Below are positions 42,389 to 51,150 of a stretch of DNA of 64,000 nucleotides, piece by piece. The notes below the pieces were generated by a model. That model saw nothing but the letters and a program-made list of their open reading frames with translations, searched no databases and was not told the origin of the DNA. The position numbers and the translations under genes are program-made. How positions within the stretch are numbered: the stretch's first letter is position 1; each line of letters starts with the position of its first letter. This stretch comes from Spongiibacter nanhainus (lineage in GTDB: Bacteria; Pseudomonadota; Gammaproteobacteria; Pseudomonadales; Spongiibacteraceae): contig NZ_CP066167.1 of the NCBI RefSeq assembly GCF_016132545.1, positions 1,453,001 to 1,517,000 of the forward strand, written 5' to 3'.

Positions 42389-42503
42389 TGGTCTCGGAGG
42401 AATGGCACGTGTAGAGGTGATCACAGAGAGCTTCGGCACGACAGAGACACATTAGACAGTGACATAACAGACAGTGACACAATAAACCGGATCGAAAAAT
42501 CGG

Positions 42504-43694
42504 ATGAGCGAGACACAGTTAGAACAATTCCGTCAGGAAGTGCGCGGCTGGCTGGGTGACAATATCCCCCAGGGCTGGCGCGCCGCGATGACCAATGCCG
42601 AACAGCCGGCCTTTGTGGAGTTGCAGCAGGCCTGGTTTAAAAAGCTGGTGGAGCAGGGCTACGCCACACCCCATTGGCCGGAAGGTTGGCACGGCGGTGG
42701 GCGCTCACTGGCTGAGCAAAAGGTCATCTTTGAAGAGGTGGCCAGGGCCGACGCACCCCGGCTGATCCTGTATTTTGTTGCCCTGTATCATGCGGCCTGT
42801 ACCCTGTTTGAGTGTGGCTCTCAGGCGCAAAAGGACAAATACCTGCCCGGTATCCTCAATGGAGAAATCTGGTGCCAGGGCTTCTCAGAACCCAATGCGG
42901 GTTCCGATTTGGCCTCGCTGAAGACCCGTGCCGAGCGCCGTGGCGATAAGTACATTATTAACGGTCAGAAAACCTGGTCCACCATGGCCCAGTACGCTGA
43001 CCGCTGCTTGTTGTTGGCCCGTACCGACGGTTCCGGTCCGCCTCAGGCAGGCCTGACTTATTTGCTGCTTGATATGAAGGCCAAGGGCGTGTCGGTGCGC
43101 CCTATCGATCAGATCACCGGTGACGATGAGTTTGCCGAGATCTTCTTCGACGATGTAGAAGTCTCAGTGGAGGACCGGGTCGGCGAAGAGGGTAATGGCT
43201 GGGCGGTGGCTCAGGCGACCCTGGCCTCCGAACGCGGTCTGACCCTGGTGGAGCTGACTCAGCGTATGCGCGGTGGGCTGTCGATGTTGGTGGAAACCTT
43301 AAAGTCTCAGGGGCGCCTGGATGACCCCCACATGCGCCAACAACTGGGACAGGTGATTCCCCAGGTGAATGCGGCCTGTGCCGTGGCCGACCGCTACCTG
43401 CAGAAGCGTATTAGCGATCAGGAGCAGGTCGGTGATGCTTCCATCGTCAAACTTTACTACGCCCAGGTGCTCAGAGAACTGGTGCGCCTTGGCGTGCAGA
43501 GCGAAGGTTTGGCAGGCCAGTATCACGGTGGCTTTATGCGGGGTGCGACCCAGGAAACCGGCAATTGGGCCCTGGATTTTATGAACTCCTACAACTGGTC
43601 TATCGCCGGCGGCAGCAACGAAGTTCAGCGCAACATCATCGCCGAGCGGATGCTGGGTATGCCCCGTGAACCCAAGCAGTGGCAGCTGTCTTGA
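42504..43694 (+). CDS. Acyl-CoA dehydrogenase, large subunit
   Basis: A 396-residue FAD enzyme with the signature WCQGFSEPNAGSDLASLKTR, substrate/FAD strand INGQKTWSTMAQYADRCLLL and the C-terminal NWSIAGGSNEVQRNIIAERM, where Gly replaces the medium-chain catalytic Glu. The helix region LASERGLTLVELTQRMRGG may supply the base instead, as in isovaleryl-CoA-type enzymes. It is followed 21 bp later by a short ACAD gene, again suggesting an alpha-beta heterotetramer. Confidence 0.9.
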   Translation: MSETQLEQFRQEVRGWLGDNIPQGWRAAMTNAEQPAFVELQQAWFKKLVEQGYATPHWPEGWHGGGRSLAEQKVIFEEVARADAPRLILYFVALYHAACTLFECGSQAQKDKYLPGILNGEIWCQGFSEPNAGSDLASLKTRAERRGDKYIINGQKTWSTMAQYADRCLLLARTDGSGPPQAGLTYLLLDMKAKGVSVRPIDQITGDDEFAEIFFDDVEVSVEDRVGEEGNGWAVAQATLASERGLTLVELTQRMRGGLSMLVETLKSQGRLDDPHMRQQLGQVIPQVNAACAVADRYLQKRISDQEQVGDASIVKLYYAQVLRELVRLGVQSEGLAGQYHGGFMRGATQETGNWALDFMNSYNWSIAGGSNEVQRNIIAERMLGMPREPKQWQLS

Positions 43695-43715
43695 GCCCGG
43701 GAGTGAGGAACTAAC

Positions 43716-44729
43716 ATGAGTGTGGAATTTCAAGAACTCAGAGACGCTGTCCGCCAGGTGGTAGACGGCCTGGACAAACTGGGCGCCGAGCAGGACTACT
43801 GGCATCAATGCCTGGAGTTGGGCTGGTTGATGGTGGCGGCGCCGGAGGAGCTCGGCGGTCTGGGTATGGGCTGCGAGGCGGCGGTGGCTGTACAGCTGGA
43901 ATTGGGCCGGGGCTTAAGTGGCGCGCCCTATCTCCCGGCAGTGATGGCTGTCAGCGCCATCTGTGATTCCGGCCTCGATGACAAAAGCGAGCGCCTGGAA
44001 AAAATCTTTACTGGCGAGGCCATTACCGCCGCGCTGGTGGACGGTGGCCTCAGTGCCAGCGCTCAGACCTTAAGCGGTACCCTGAACGCGGTGTTAAGCG
44101 CCGACAGTGCGACGCAATTACTGTTTTGGACAGACGACCAGTCGCTGGTGGCGATCGCCGATCTGTCTCATTCGGCGATCAGCGCCCAGGGCCGGGATAC
44201 CTGGGATACCACCCGCCGTCTGTTTGATGTTGAACTGCAGTCGTTGCCGGTCGCCGATGTCACTGTGCTGGCCGAAGGTCGCAGTGCTCAAACGATGATT
44301 AAACAGCTGCGTATGCAGCGCGACCTGGGGCTGGCAGCCGATGCTGTGGGCGCGTCAACCGCTCTGCTGGAGATGACGGTTGAACACCTCAATACCCGCA
44401 TTCAGTTCCGCCGTCCGCTGGCGATGTTCCAGGCCCTCAAGCATCGCTGCGCCGATATGAAGACGCTTTGTGAGGCCTCGGAGGCACTGTTGATCTCGGT
44501 GCTGGATACCGACAGCGATGCCGATGTCATGGCGGCCAAGCAAATGGCGACCAGCCACTACGCCACCGTGGCGGAAGAAGCCCTGCAGCTGCACGGCGGC
44601 ATCGGTATGGCGGTGGAGCACCCTTGTCACTTGTACCTTAAGCGGGCAATGTTGAACCCGCACTTGGGCACCAGCTCCGCGGCCTGTGCCGAAAGCGCGG
44701 TACAGGCTCTGTTGGATAGCGTGGCCTGA
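43716..44729 (+). CDS. Acyl-CoA dehydrogenase-like partner subunit
   Basis: A 337-residue ACAD-like protein that keeps the C-terminal helical domain (LNTRIQFRRPLAMFQALKHR and LQLHGGIGMAVEHPCHLYLK) but lacks the SEPxxGSD substrate motif. It is the likely beta subunit to the ACAD encoded immediately upstream. This is the second full-length plus short ACAD pair in the window. AcuI follows 99 bp later. Confidence 0.87.
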   Translation: MSVEFQELRDAVRQVVDGLDKLGAEQDYWHQCLELGWLMVAAPEELGGLGMGCEAAVAVQLELGRGLSGAPYLPAVMAVSAICDSGLDDKSERLEKIFTGEAITAALVDGGLSASAQTLSGTLNAVLSADSATQLLFWTDDQSLVAIADLSHSAISAQGRDTWDTTRRLFDVELQSLPVADVTVLAEGRSAQTMIKQLRMQRDLGLAADAVGASTALLEMTVEHLNTRIQFRRPLAMFQALKHRCADMKTLCEASEALLISVLDTDSDADVMAAKQMATSHYATVAEEALQLHGGIGMAVEHPCHLYLKRAMLNPHLGTSSAACAESAVQALLDSVA

Positions 44730-44828
44730 ATGTAAGGCCACACGAGCACAGTAAAATGCGGCAGTTTCAACCAGAAAATGCCACCTACAAAACGTAACCC
44801 GTTCCAAGCAACCAGAGAGATAAAGCCT

Positions 44829-45812
44829 ATGTTTTCTGCAATTCTGATTAACAAAGACGACAACGGCCAGACGGTCGAAGTTAGCCAGATTGACGAGGCG
44901 CAACTGCCCGAGGGCAACGTCAGCATCGACGTGGAATACTCCACCATGAACTACAAGGATGGCCTGGCGATTACCGGCAGCTCTCCTGTAGTGCGCAAGT
45001 TTCCCATGGTGCCGGGTATCGACCTGGCTGGTGTGGTGACTGAAAGCAGCCACGCCGACTATAAAGCTGGCGATAAAGTGGTGCTCAACGGCTGGGGTGT
45101 CGGTGAAGGTCACTGGGGTGGCCTGTCCCAAAAAGCGCGCCTCAACGGAGATTGGCTGGTGCCGCTGCCCAGCGCCTTTACCACCCGTCAGGCGATGGCC
45201 ATCGGGACTGCCGGTTACACCGCTGCGCTGTGTGTAGATGCACTGGTCAATCACGGTGTGACCCCGGATCAGGGCGAGATTCTGGTTACCGGTGCTACCG
45301 GTGGTGTTGGCAGTGTGGCCGTATCTTTGCTGGCCAAGGCGGGCTTTACCGTTATTGCTCTGACCGGTAAAACCAGTGATGCGGAATACCTCAAGCAACT
45401 GGGCGCCAGCGATGTCATGGATCGCGCAGAAATGTCCGAGAAAGGTCGCCCCCTGCAGAAAGAGCGCTGGGCCGGTGTGGTGGACACAGCCGGTAGCCAT
45501 ATCCTGGCGAATGCCTGCGCTTCTACCAAGTACGGCGGTGCCGTCGCAGCCTGTGGTCTGGCCCAGGGTGCCGATCTGCCCAGCACGGTAATGCCCTTTA
45601 TCCTGCGCGGCGTAGCCCTGCTGGGTGTCGACAGTGTGATGGCCCCCAAAGCGCCTCGCATGGCCGCCTGGGAGCGTTTGGCTAAGGATCTGGACGCCAG
45701 CCACCTGGATTTGATCGCCAAGGACATCAGCCTGGCAGAGGCGATTGATGTTGCTGACCAGTTGATGAAAGGCACGCTGCGCGGTCGCGTAGTGGTAGAC
45801 GTCAACAAGTAA
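44829..45812 (+). CDS. acuI: Acrylyl-CoA reductase (AcuI/YhdH, MDR family)
   Basis: A 328-residue medium-chain reductase without structural zinc cysteines. Features are [26 protein letters not shown], the cofactor loop [20 protein letters not shown] and [14 protein letters not shown]. AcuI reduces acryloyl-CoA to propionyl-CoA with NADPH, a detoxifying step in 3-hydroxypropionate and DMSP metabolism. ATG 44829 aligns with the family start; the longer frame from 44778 is unlikely. It closes the catabolic run and is followed by the strongest terminator in the window. Confidence 0.9.
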   Translation: MFSAILINKDDNGQTVEVSQIDEAQLPEGNVSIDVEYSTMNYKDGLAITGSSPVVRKFPMVPGIDLAGVVTESSHADYKAGDKVVLNGWGVGEGHWGGLSQKARLNGDWLVPLPSAFTTRQAMAIGTAGYTAALCVDALVNHGVTPDQGEILVTGATGGVGSVAVSLLAKAGFTVIALTGKTSDAEYLKQLGASDVMDRAEMSEKGRPLQKERWAGVVDTAGSHILANACASTKYGGAVAACGLAQGADLPSTVMPFILRGVALLGVDSVMAPKAPRMAAWERLAKDLDASHLDLIAKDISLAEAIDVADQLMKGTLRGRVVVDVNK

Positions 45813-45830
45813 GTAGGGAAACCCCCAACG

Positions 45831-45863
45831 AAAATGGGGTGGCTTTAGCCACCCCATTTTTTT
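45831..45863. terminator. Bidirectional terminator between acuI and a convergent secreted-protein gene
   Basis: A 14-bp stem (AAAATGGGGTGGCT paired with AGCCACCCCATTTT) with a 2-nt loop is followed by T residues on the plus strand and preceded by A residues for the minus strand, so it serves both convergent genes. Confidence 0.93.
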
Positions 45864-45882
45864 GTCACAATGTTTTTGCCGC

Positions 45883-46332
45883 CTATTTCTTGGCGGACGC
45901 TTGCGCGCTAATCATTTTCCCGCCGTCGCACTCCAGGGTTCCACTCAGGCTGATATCGTAGGACTTGGTGGAAGAATCCCGCAGGTCGGCTTTTTCACTA
46001 CCATCCGGTTTTAAGCGACAGGTGGTGCCGTCCGCGAGGGTTAGATCAAATTCCTTCAATGACGGAGCTTGACCAGGTAGGCTCATCACCTTCACTGATA
46101 GGGCTGCGGTACCCATCGACCTCATGTCCTCCGACATGCTGGCGCCCCGCACCATCGATACCATTGAGGTGCCGCCGGGAACCACAATGCCTCCCTTGAC
46201 CGATCCATTCAGATCACCGCTGTAAGTCGCTTGCCAGCCCGTGGCGCTAATTGCCATAGGGGCAAAGCTCACTACGGCCATTGCCAATGCCGAGGCGCGG
46301 GCATGGCCCAGAAAGTTACGATTCTGAATCAT
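45883..46332 (-). CDS. Secreted protein of unknown function
   Basis: A 149-residue protein with a signal peptide (MIQNRNFLGHARASALAMAV, cleaved near MAISA). The mature part is beta-rich and contains a Cys pair (TTCRLKPDG and GTLECDGGK) that may form a disulfide. It matches no family that I recognise; a periplasmic small beta-barrel or lipocalin-like role cannot be excluded. It is convergent with acuI and shares its terminator. Confidence 0.6.
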   Translation of the reverse strand: MIQNRNFLGHARASALAMAVVSFAPMAISATGWQATYSGDLNGSVKGGIVVPGGTSMVSMVRGASMSEDMRSMGTAALSVKVMSLPGQAPSLKEFDLTLADGTTCRLKPDGSEKADLRDSSTKSYDISLSGTLECDGGKMISAQASAKK

Positions 46333-46538
46333 GGGTTAAAGTCTCCATACGTTCTTGGTTGGGATAGCCACAATGAATGATTTTTGTGGGTCGTCACTGT
46401 GGTTCAAGCACAGGCTTCACCGGCCACGTTCCTGTGTTACCGGTCCGCCGGCGATAGGGCTGTGTGCGTTTATTATGCAACAGAACTTCGGTGGACCCGA
46501 CAGTTATTTGCAGGCTGAGTTTAAATCTTCAGCGTCGA

Positions 46539-47078
46539 TTATTTATTGTCGTCATCCCGGTAGGCAGAGAACTCGTCATCCATGCGCATAAACATATAAA
46601 TACCCATTTGATTCTCTTCCTTTGAGAAGTGATCGGTGATTCGCCGAATAACCTTGCAGGCGCTGGCGATCATTTCATCGCAATGCTGTCGCCCGGCGTC
46701 GGTCATTTCTATCAGTTTTTCCCGACCCGAATTGGGGTCTTCGCTGAGGGTGATATAGCCCAGCGGCTCACGTGATAGCGCGCGCAAGGCCTTGGAGACA
46801 CTGCTACTGGTAATGTCGTACCAGTTGGTCATCAGCCGTACCACATCCTTGCGGTGGATGGCGGTTTTTTCGGTACGCTGTAGTTCTGAACGGAGTATCC
46901 ACATGATTACCGTTTGGTGGCGATCCAATCGCCCGCATTCCATGAGTCCCGCCTCGATTTTCATCCCGATGGAAAAGTGAATCGGATAGAAATAATCGAG
47001 GAACATTGCCGGCGCATTGTCCTGTGTGGCGGGCACATCCGTGGGTTTTTTCCAGCTGTTCTTCAATCCTTGCTCCAA
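46539..47078 (-). CDS. MarR-family transcriptional regulator
   Basis: A 179-residue winged-helix regulator with long N- and C-terminal helices for dimerisation. The HTH region reads RKDVVRLMTNWYDITSSSVS and continues with KALRALSRE, and the wing GYITLSEDPNSGREKLIEMT is typical. MarR proteins repress divergent degradation or efflux genes and release DNA upon ligand binding. It is divergent from the aldehyde dehydrogenase/P450 operon, and a dyad fitting a MarR site overlaps the promoter of that operon. Confidence 0.85.
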   Translation of the reverse strand: MEQGLKNSWKKPTDVPATQDNAPAMFLDYFYPIHFSIGMKIEAGLMECGRLDRHQTVIMWILRSELQRTEKTAIHRKDVVRLMTNWYDITSSSVSKALRALSREPLGYITLSEDPNSGREKLIEMTDAGRQHCDEMIASACKVIRRITDHFSKEENQMGIYMFMRMDDEFSAYRDDDNK

Positions 47079-47176
47079 GTTACTGATGTCAAACGCTCAA
47101 AAGTTATGGGCCTGGGATTGATCTGTCAAGAATTAGTTTTTATGTGACAAAGTAATCAAAAATAAATAGTTTCCTG

Positions 47177-47206
47177 TTGACACTATTATTGTCTCGACAC
47201 TAACAT
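47177..47206 (+). promoter_or_regulatory. Sigma70-like promoter overlapped by a MarR-type dyad
   Basis: A -35 TTGACA (47177-47182) and a -10 TAACAT (47201-47206) are spaced by 18 bp, 36 bp before the GTG start of the aldehyde dehydrogenase. GACACTA-T-TATTGTC (47179-47193) is a near-perfect dyad covering the -35 and spacer. GACACTA is repeated directly at 47196-47202. Repression by the divergent MarR protein is the obvious inference. Confidence 0.6.
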
Positions 47207-47241
47207 ACTCGGCAAATAACAAAGCAACAGCGGAGCGAGTC

Positions 47242-48624
47242 GTGGAATCCAATTCCCTGAGCACACAGTTTCAGGCCTTAAGTCGGGCTGCGGGAGACGA
47301 GGTCTATCCGTCGTTAGCCGTCCGCCGTGACCGCCTGACGCGACTGGAAGCCATGCTCCGGGACAAGGAAGGACTGTTGTGTGACGCAATGAACCAGGAC
47401 TACGGCCACCGTTCCAAGCGCCAAAGCGCCTTTGCCGATATCACCACCACGCTGAAATCTATCAACCACGCTCGCCGTCATTTGCGTTTCTGGATGGCTA
47501 AAACCCCCCGTCAAGTTGATATGAGTTTGCGGCTCACCGGCGCGCGCAGTTATAGCGAATATGTCCCCAAGGGGGTTGTGGGGGTAATTAGCCCCTGGAA
47601 TTTCCCGGTCAATCTGACTTTTTCCCCGGTGGTGTCTGCCTTTGCTGCCGGCAACCGGGTGTTTATCAAACCCTCGGAAGTCACCCCAGCCACGGCAGAG
47701 CTTATTCAGGCCGCCTGTAGTGAGTACTTTCAGCCCGACGAGGTGGCAGTGGCCTGCGGAGGTGTCGAGGTCGCGAAGCAGTTTGTCGAGCTGCCTTTCG
47801 ATCATTTGATTTACACCGGCGGCGAGGTGATTGCCAAGTCCATTATGGCGGCAGCGGCGAATAATCTAGTGCCGCTAACTCTGGAGTTAGGGGGAAAATC
47901 CCCAGTGATGATCGCCGATGATGCCGATCTGTCCCAAGCTGCAAAAAAAGTCGCGTTCGGCAAAATATTTAACGCGGGCCAAATCTGCATTGCACCTGAC
48001 TATGTGATGCTGAATCCCGCCCAGCTAGAGCCCTTTGTGTCGGCCCTTGAAGCGGCCTTACAACACATGGCCTCCGCTCACGACAGCGACGGCGTCGACG
48101 TGGTCAACGATAGACACCGTCAGCGGATTGATTTTCTGGTTGACGAGGCCCGTCAGGCCGGCGCCGATGTTCGCACAGTGCAATGCGGGGCATATCGGGC
48201 CGATATTGTGATCAACCCCGATGCCGATATGGCAATTTGTTCGCAAGAGATTTTTGGGCCAGTGGTAGTGGTACGTACCTGTAATTCGGTGACTGAACAA
48301 CTGGCTGAAGTTGCCGCCCGTCCGCATCCCCTGGTCGCCTACTATTTTGGCCGCAGCAGTGCGGGCTTTGAGCATGTTGCTCGGCAAATCCGCTGCGGCG
48401 CCCTGGTTAAAAACGACATTATTTTTCAGTACGCCAATGACGATTTCCCCTTTGGGGGCGTCGGCGCCAGCGGTATGGGTAAGTACCGCGGTATCGATGG
48501 GTTTCAGGAGTTTTCCAACCTCCGTCCGGTATTTAAATCCGGTGCGATTGATACCTCGTCGTTGGTCACACCCCCTTATCCCCGTTTGTTCGAGGCGGTG
48601 AATAACATAATGAGGAAACTATGA
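47242..48624 (+). CDS. Aldehyde dehydrogenase (coniferyl-aldehyde-dehydrogenase-like)
   Basis: A 460-residue hydrolytic ALDH with catalytic C249 in NAGQICIAPD and general base E215 in LELGGKSP. The C-terminus is a long hydrophobic tail (PPYPRLFEAVNNIMRKL) of the kind in the coniferyl/fatty-aldehyde branch. A GTG start with GGAGCGAG upstream is used. Its stop overlaps the ATG of the P450 gene, indicating coupling. It would oxidise the aldehyde made from a P450 alcohol product to an acid. Confidence 0.9.
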   Translation: MESNSLSTQFQALSRAAGDEVYPSLAVRRDRLTRLEAMLRDKEGLLCDAMNQDYGHRSKRQSAFADITTTLKSINHARRHLRFWMAKTPRQVDMSLRLTGARSYSEYVPKGVVGVISPWNFPVNLTFSPVVSAFAAGNRVFIKPSEVTPATAELIQAACSEYFQPDEVAVACGGVEVAKQFVELPFDHLIYTGGEVIAKSIMAAAANNLVPLTLELGGKSPVMIADDADLSQAAKKVAFGKIFNAGQICIAPDYVMLNPAQLEPFVSALEAALQHMASAHDSDGVDVVNDRHRQRIDFLVDEARQAGADVRTVQCGAYRADIVINPDADMAICSQEIFGPVVVVRTCNSVTEQLAEVAARPHPLVAYYFGRSSAGFEHVARQIRCGALVKNDIIFQYANDDFPFGGVGASGMGKYRGIDGFQEFSNLRPVFKSGAIDTSSLVTPPYPRLFEAVNNIMRKL

Positions 48625-49892
48625 GCCAAGTAACGGTAAATTCTGGCGCCTCCAATGTGGACGCTGTATTGGATGCAATGCTCTCACCCGAGACCATTCA
48701 AAATCCTTACCCCAGTTATAAAGTCTTGCGGGATAATCCGCCGGTCTACGGCTTGCTGGACTATCCCCCCGGCACAGTCCCCGGTGTGGATCAACCTTTC
48801 CCGGCCTGGGTGTTCACACGTTACGACGACGTAGATTTTATTTTGCGCAATCCACAGTTGTTTTCGTCGGAAGATCCGATGCAGGCCAACTCCTCGGCGC
48901 CCAGCCTGATGCTGGTCAACCACGACCAGCCGCGTCATACCGCGCTGCGCAATCTGGCTAAAATTGCCTTCACCCCCCGCCGTATTCACGACAATATCGT
49001 TGATCGGCTGCGGGCCGATGTGACAACCATCATCGCCGAGAATCTGGGCAAGCAGACTGACTTTATGGAGTCGGTAGCCGGTGTGATCCCCGCTATGGTG
49101 ATGACCTATCTGATGGGGCTACCCAAGCAGGACTACAAAAAGCTGGTGCGCTGGGCGAACGCCTTTATGGTGTCGTCAGATTTCACCCCCGAAGAGCGCC
49201 TGGAGTGCAACAAAGAACTGTTTGAGTACTTTGTCGCCAAGGTCGGGGAGCGTTATGCCGCGATTGAGGCGGGTGAAGAAGTCGAAGATAACCTGATGAC
49301 GGCATTTATCAATGCCGAGAGCGATGGCGATACCCTCACTAAGGATGAGGTCACGCTGTTTTGTATCACCCTGGTGGTCGCAGGCGCGGAAACTACCACC
49401 TATTTCCTCGGTAACCTGATCGGTGTGCTATTAGAGGACAAGACCTGGTTTGACAAGCTCAAGCAGGACAGAAAGCTAATCCGCCCCTTTATGGAAGAGT
49501 GCCTGCGTCGGGATGGTCCACCGCAACGCTTGTTCCGTGTGGTACTAGAAGACTGTGAAGTTGGCGGCCGACAGCTGAAGAAAGGTGAGTGGCTGGCCTT
49601 CTTTATGGCGGCGGGTAACCACGATGAGAGTGCTTTCCCCAATCCCGAGCAGTTCATTATCAACCGTGACAACATCAACCGCCACCTTACCTTTGGCCGG
49701 GGCATCCACCACTGCTTAGGCGCGCCATTGGCCAGGGTAGAAGGGGAGACAATGTTGAACGGCATCCTCGATACCTGCAGCACGGTAGAAGGTGAATTAT
49801 CCAATACCCGGCGTCAGTCAGGTGGCCTATTGGCCTACGGGTTTAGCACTTTGCCGGTAGTTCTGAAGCCATCTGAGGCGGGCGAGGGTTGA
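48621..49892 (+). CDS. Cytochrome P450 (bacterial soluble class)
   Basis: A 423-residue P450 with complete motifs: I-helix AGAETT (254-259) with the acid present, ExxR (E293-R296) and haem loop FGRGIHHCLGAPLA with the thiolate C365. It has no membrane anchor and would take electrons from the ferredoxin encoded next to it. The gene overlaps the ALDH gene by four bases; the ferredoxin follows 8 bp after its stop. The substrate is likely a hydrophobic compound delivered through the TonB receptor encoded 1.2 kb downstream. Confidence 0.93.
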   Translation: MSQVTVNSGASNVDAVLDAMLSPETIQNPYPSYKVLRDNPPVYGLLDYPPGTVPGVDQPFPAWVFTRYDDVDFILRNPQLFSSEDPMQANSSAPSLMLVNHDQPRHTALRNLAKIAFTPRRIHDNIVDRLRADVTTIIAENLGKQTDFMESVAGVIPAMVMTYLMGLPKQDYKKLVRWANAFMVSSDFTPEERLECNKELFEYFVAKVGERYAAIEAGEEVEDNLMTAFINAESDGDTLTKDEVTLFCITLVVAGAETTTYFLGNLIGVLLEDKTWFDKLKQDRKLIRPFMEECLRRDGPPQRLFRVVLEDCEVGGRQLKKGEWLAFFMAAGNHDESAFPNPEQFIINRDNINRHLTFGRGIHHCLGAPLARVEGETMLNGILDTCSTVEGELSNTRRQSGGLLAYGFSTLPVVLKPSEAGEG

Positions 49893-49900
49893 TTGCGGAT

Positions 49901-50239
49901 ATGTCAGCCTTAAGCAAACAAAATGCATCGATTGCTGTGGAGCTCACAGACCGCGAAGGTGCGACCAGCCAGTATCAGGTTGGCAGCCTCCGGGAGTTGT
50001 TCGACGAGCTCTGCGGGGAGCTGAAAATTGACGGCCTGTGTGGTGGCTGCTGCTCCTGTGCCACCTGTCATGTGCTTGTGGATGGTGACGATCAACACAA
50101 GCTCTATCCCATGGAAGATGACGAGCGAGAAGTGCTGGAGGGGCTGTTGTATTCACAGTCTTCCAGCCGGCTGCTGTGTCAATGCCGTGAGCGGGAGGAG
50201 GGCAGAAGCCTGTCGATAACGCTGGCCCCTGAAGAATAG
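49901..50239 (+). CDS. Adrenodoxin-type [2Fe-2S] ferredoxin
   Basis: A 112-residue ferredoxin with cluster ligands C47-x5-C53-x2-C56 and C93 in LLCQC. The loop CGGCCSCATC holds two extra cysteines (C50, C51) besides the three ligands, which is unusual. It is the natural redox partner of the P450 gene immediately upstream. TTG 49889 could extend it by four residues. No ferredoxin reductase is nearby. Confidence 0.9.
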   Translation: MSALSKQNASIAVELTDREGATSQYQVGSLRELFDELCGELKIDGLCGGCCSCATCHVLVDGDDQHKLYPMEDDEREVLEGLLYSQSSSRLLCQCREREEGRSLSITLAPEE

Positions 50240-50310
50240 TTAGCCGACTCGTTTTCGAGCCCGGTAAGAATAAATAGCAACATAATGATAGCGAGAATAA
50301 GGAGTTCATG

Positions 50311-50709
50311 ATGGATAGCTTGGCGGTAACACAAGAAGTCTTCCAACGCTTCGGTAATCACGATGTCGACGGCATCTGCGAATTACTGGACAGCGACGCC
50401 ACCATCGATTTTTACGGCCCCAGTGTCATACCTTACGCCGGTCACTACCGTGGTGCCTCGGAGTGCCGGCGCTTTTTTGAGACTGTGCTGAGTTCGGTAA
50501 ATATCCATGTATTCCAACCCGATAAATTTATCACCGAGGGAAATTGGGTCGCTGTGTTGGGGCATTTACACCTCACCACCAAGCGCGATGGTCGAGAAAT
50601 TACCTCCGACTTTGCCCATATTATCGAGTGTCGGGACGGTAAGTGGCTGCACTTTAGAGACTTTATGAACACAGTGGTCGCTCAAGAGGCCTTCACCTCC
50701 AATGACTAA
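50311..50709 (+). CDS. SnoaL/NTF2-like protein
   Basis: A 132-residue NTF2-fold protein (helix start VTQEVFQRFGNHDVDGICEL, then LDSDATIDFYGP and later FRDFMNTVVAQEA). AAGGAG at 50299-50304 favours ATG 50311 over ATG 50308. The fold is used by hydrolases, dehydratases and isomerases. Its end overlaps the next gene by eight bases. Confidence 0.8.
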   Translation: MDSLAVTQEVFQRFGNHDVDGICELLDSDATIDFYGPSVIPYAGHYRGASECRRFFETVLSSVNIHVFQPDKFITEGNWVAVLGHLHLTTKRDGREITSDFAHIIECRDGKWLHFRDFMNTVVAQEAFTSND

Positions 50710-51067
50710 TCACCGTTCTGTCTACTATATCGACCTGGTGTTGTTTCTGGTTCTGGCAACACCGGGACTGAATCATTACCTGTTGGAGTTTGTGTTGTCC
50801 TTCAGCGCGAGCGACTGGTCAGCGGCGTCGCTTTCTCTGGCTACACCACTACTCGGATTGGCGGGTGTATTGGGGCTCGGCCTGGCTTGGATACGCCTTG
50901 CCAGTACCGATAGTCGCTTGATTGTACAAACCAGTCTGCTGGTAAAGCTGGCGGCTGCTGCCTGGTTGGGATGGCTGGCGTTATCGGGTGTGTCGGTTAT
51001 TTTCGCGGTATTTGCCGCAGCGGATTTATTTGCTGCGAGCTTGCTGATACTGGCTTTGGTTCGGTAG
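50702..51067 (+). CDS. Small four-helix membrane protein
   Basis: A 121-residue inner-membrane protein with about four transmembrane segments (near 10-30, 43-63, 78-98 and 100-119). Very few polar residues occur. It matches no family that I recognise. It is translationally coupled to the SnoaL-like gene and precedes the TonB receptor by 83 bp, suggesting a role in handling a hydrophobic substrate, but this is inference. Confidence 0.65.
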   Translation: MTNHRSVYYIDLVLFLVLATPGLNHYLLEFVLSFSASDWSAASLSLATPLLGLAGVLGLGLAWIRLASTDSRLIVQTSLLVKLAAAAWLGWLALSGVSVIFAVFAAADLFAASLLILALVR

Positions 51068-51150
51068 GCAGCTGACGTTATACAAACAACAAAAAAGCAG
51101 TATTTAAAACTAAAAACTTGATCTGATAAAAATAAACGTGGTGTGGGACT

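Noticed and set aside
44355-45857. 500-codon open frame on the minus strand
   Set aside because: It is antisense to the ACAD partner and acuI genes; the translation is rich in His, Arg and Thr and has no family motif.
47171-47182. TGTTGA upstream of the P450-module ALDH as a seventh shared-motif site
   Set aside because: Read in inverse orientation only TCAACA matches; the second half lacks the invariant GT. The dyad at 47179-47193 explains the sequence better.
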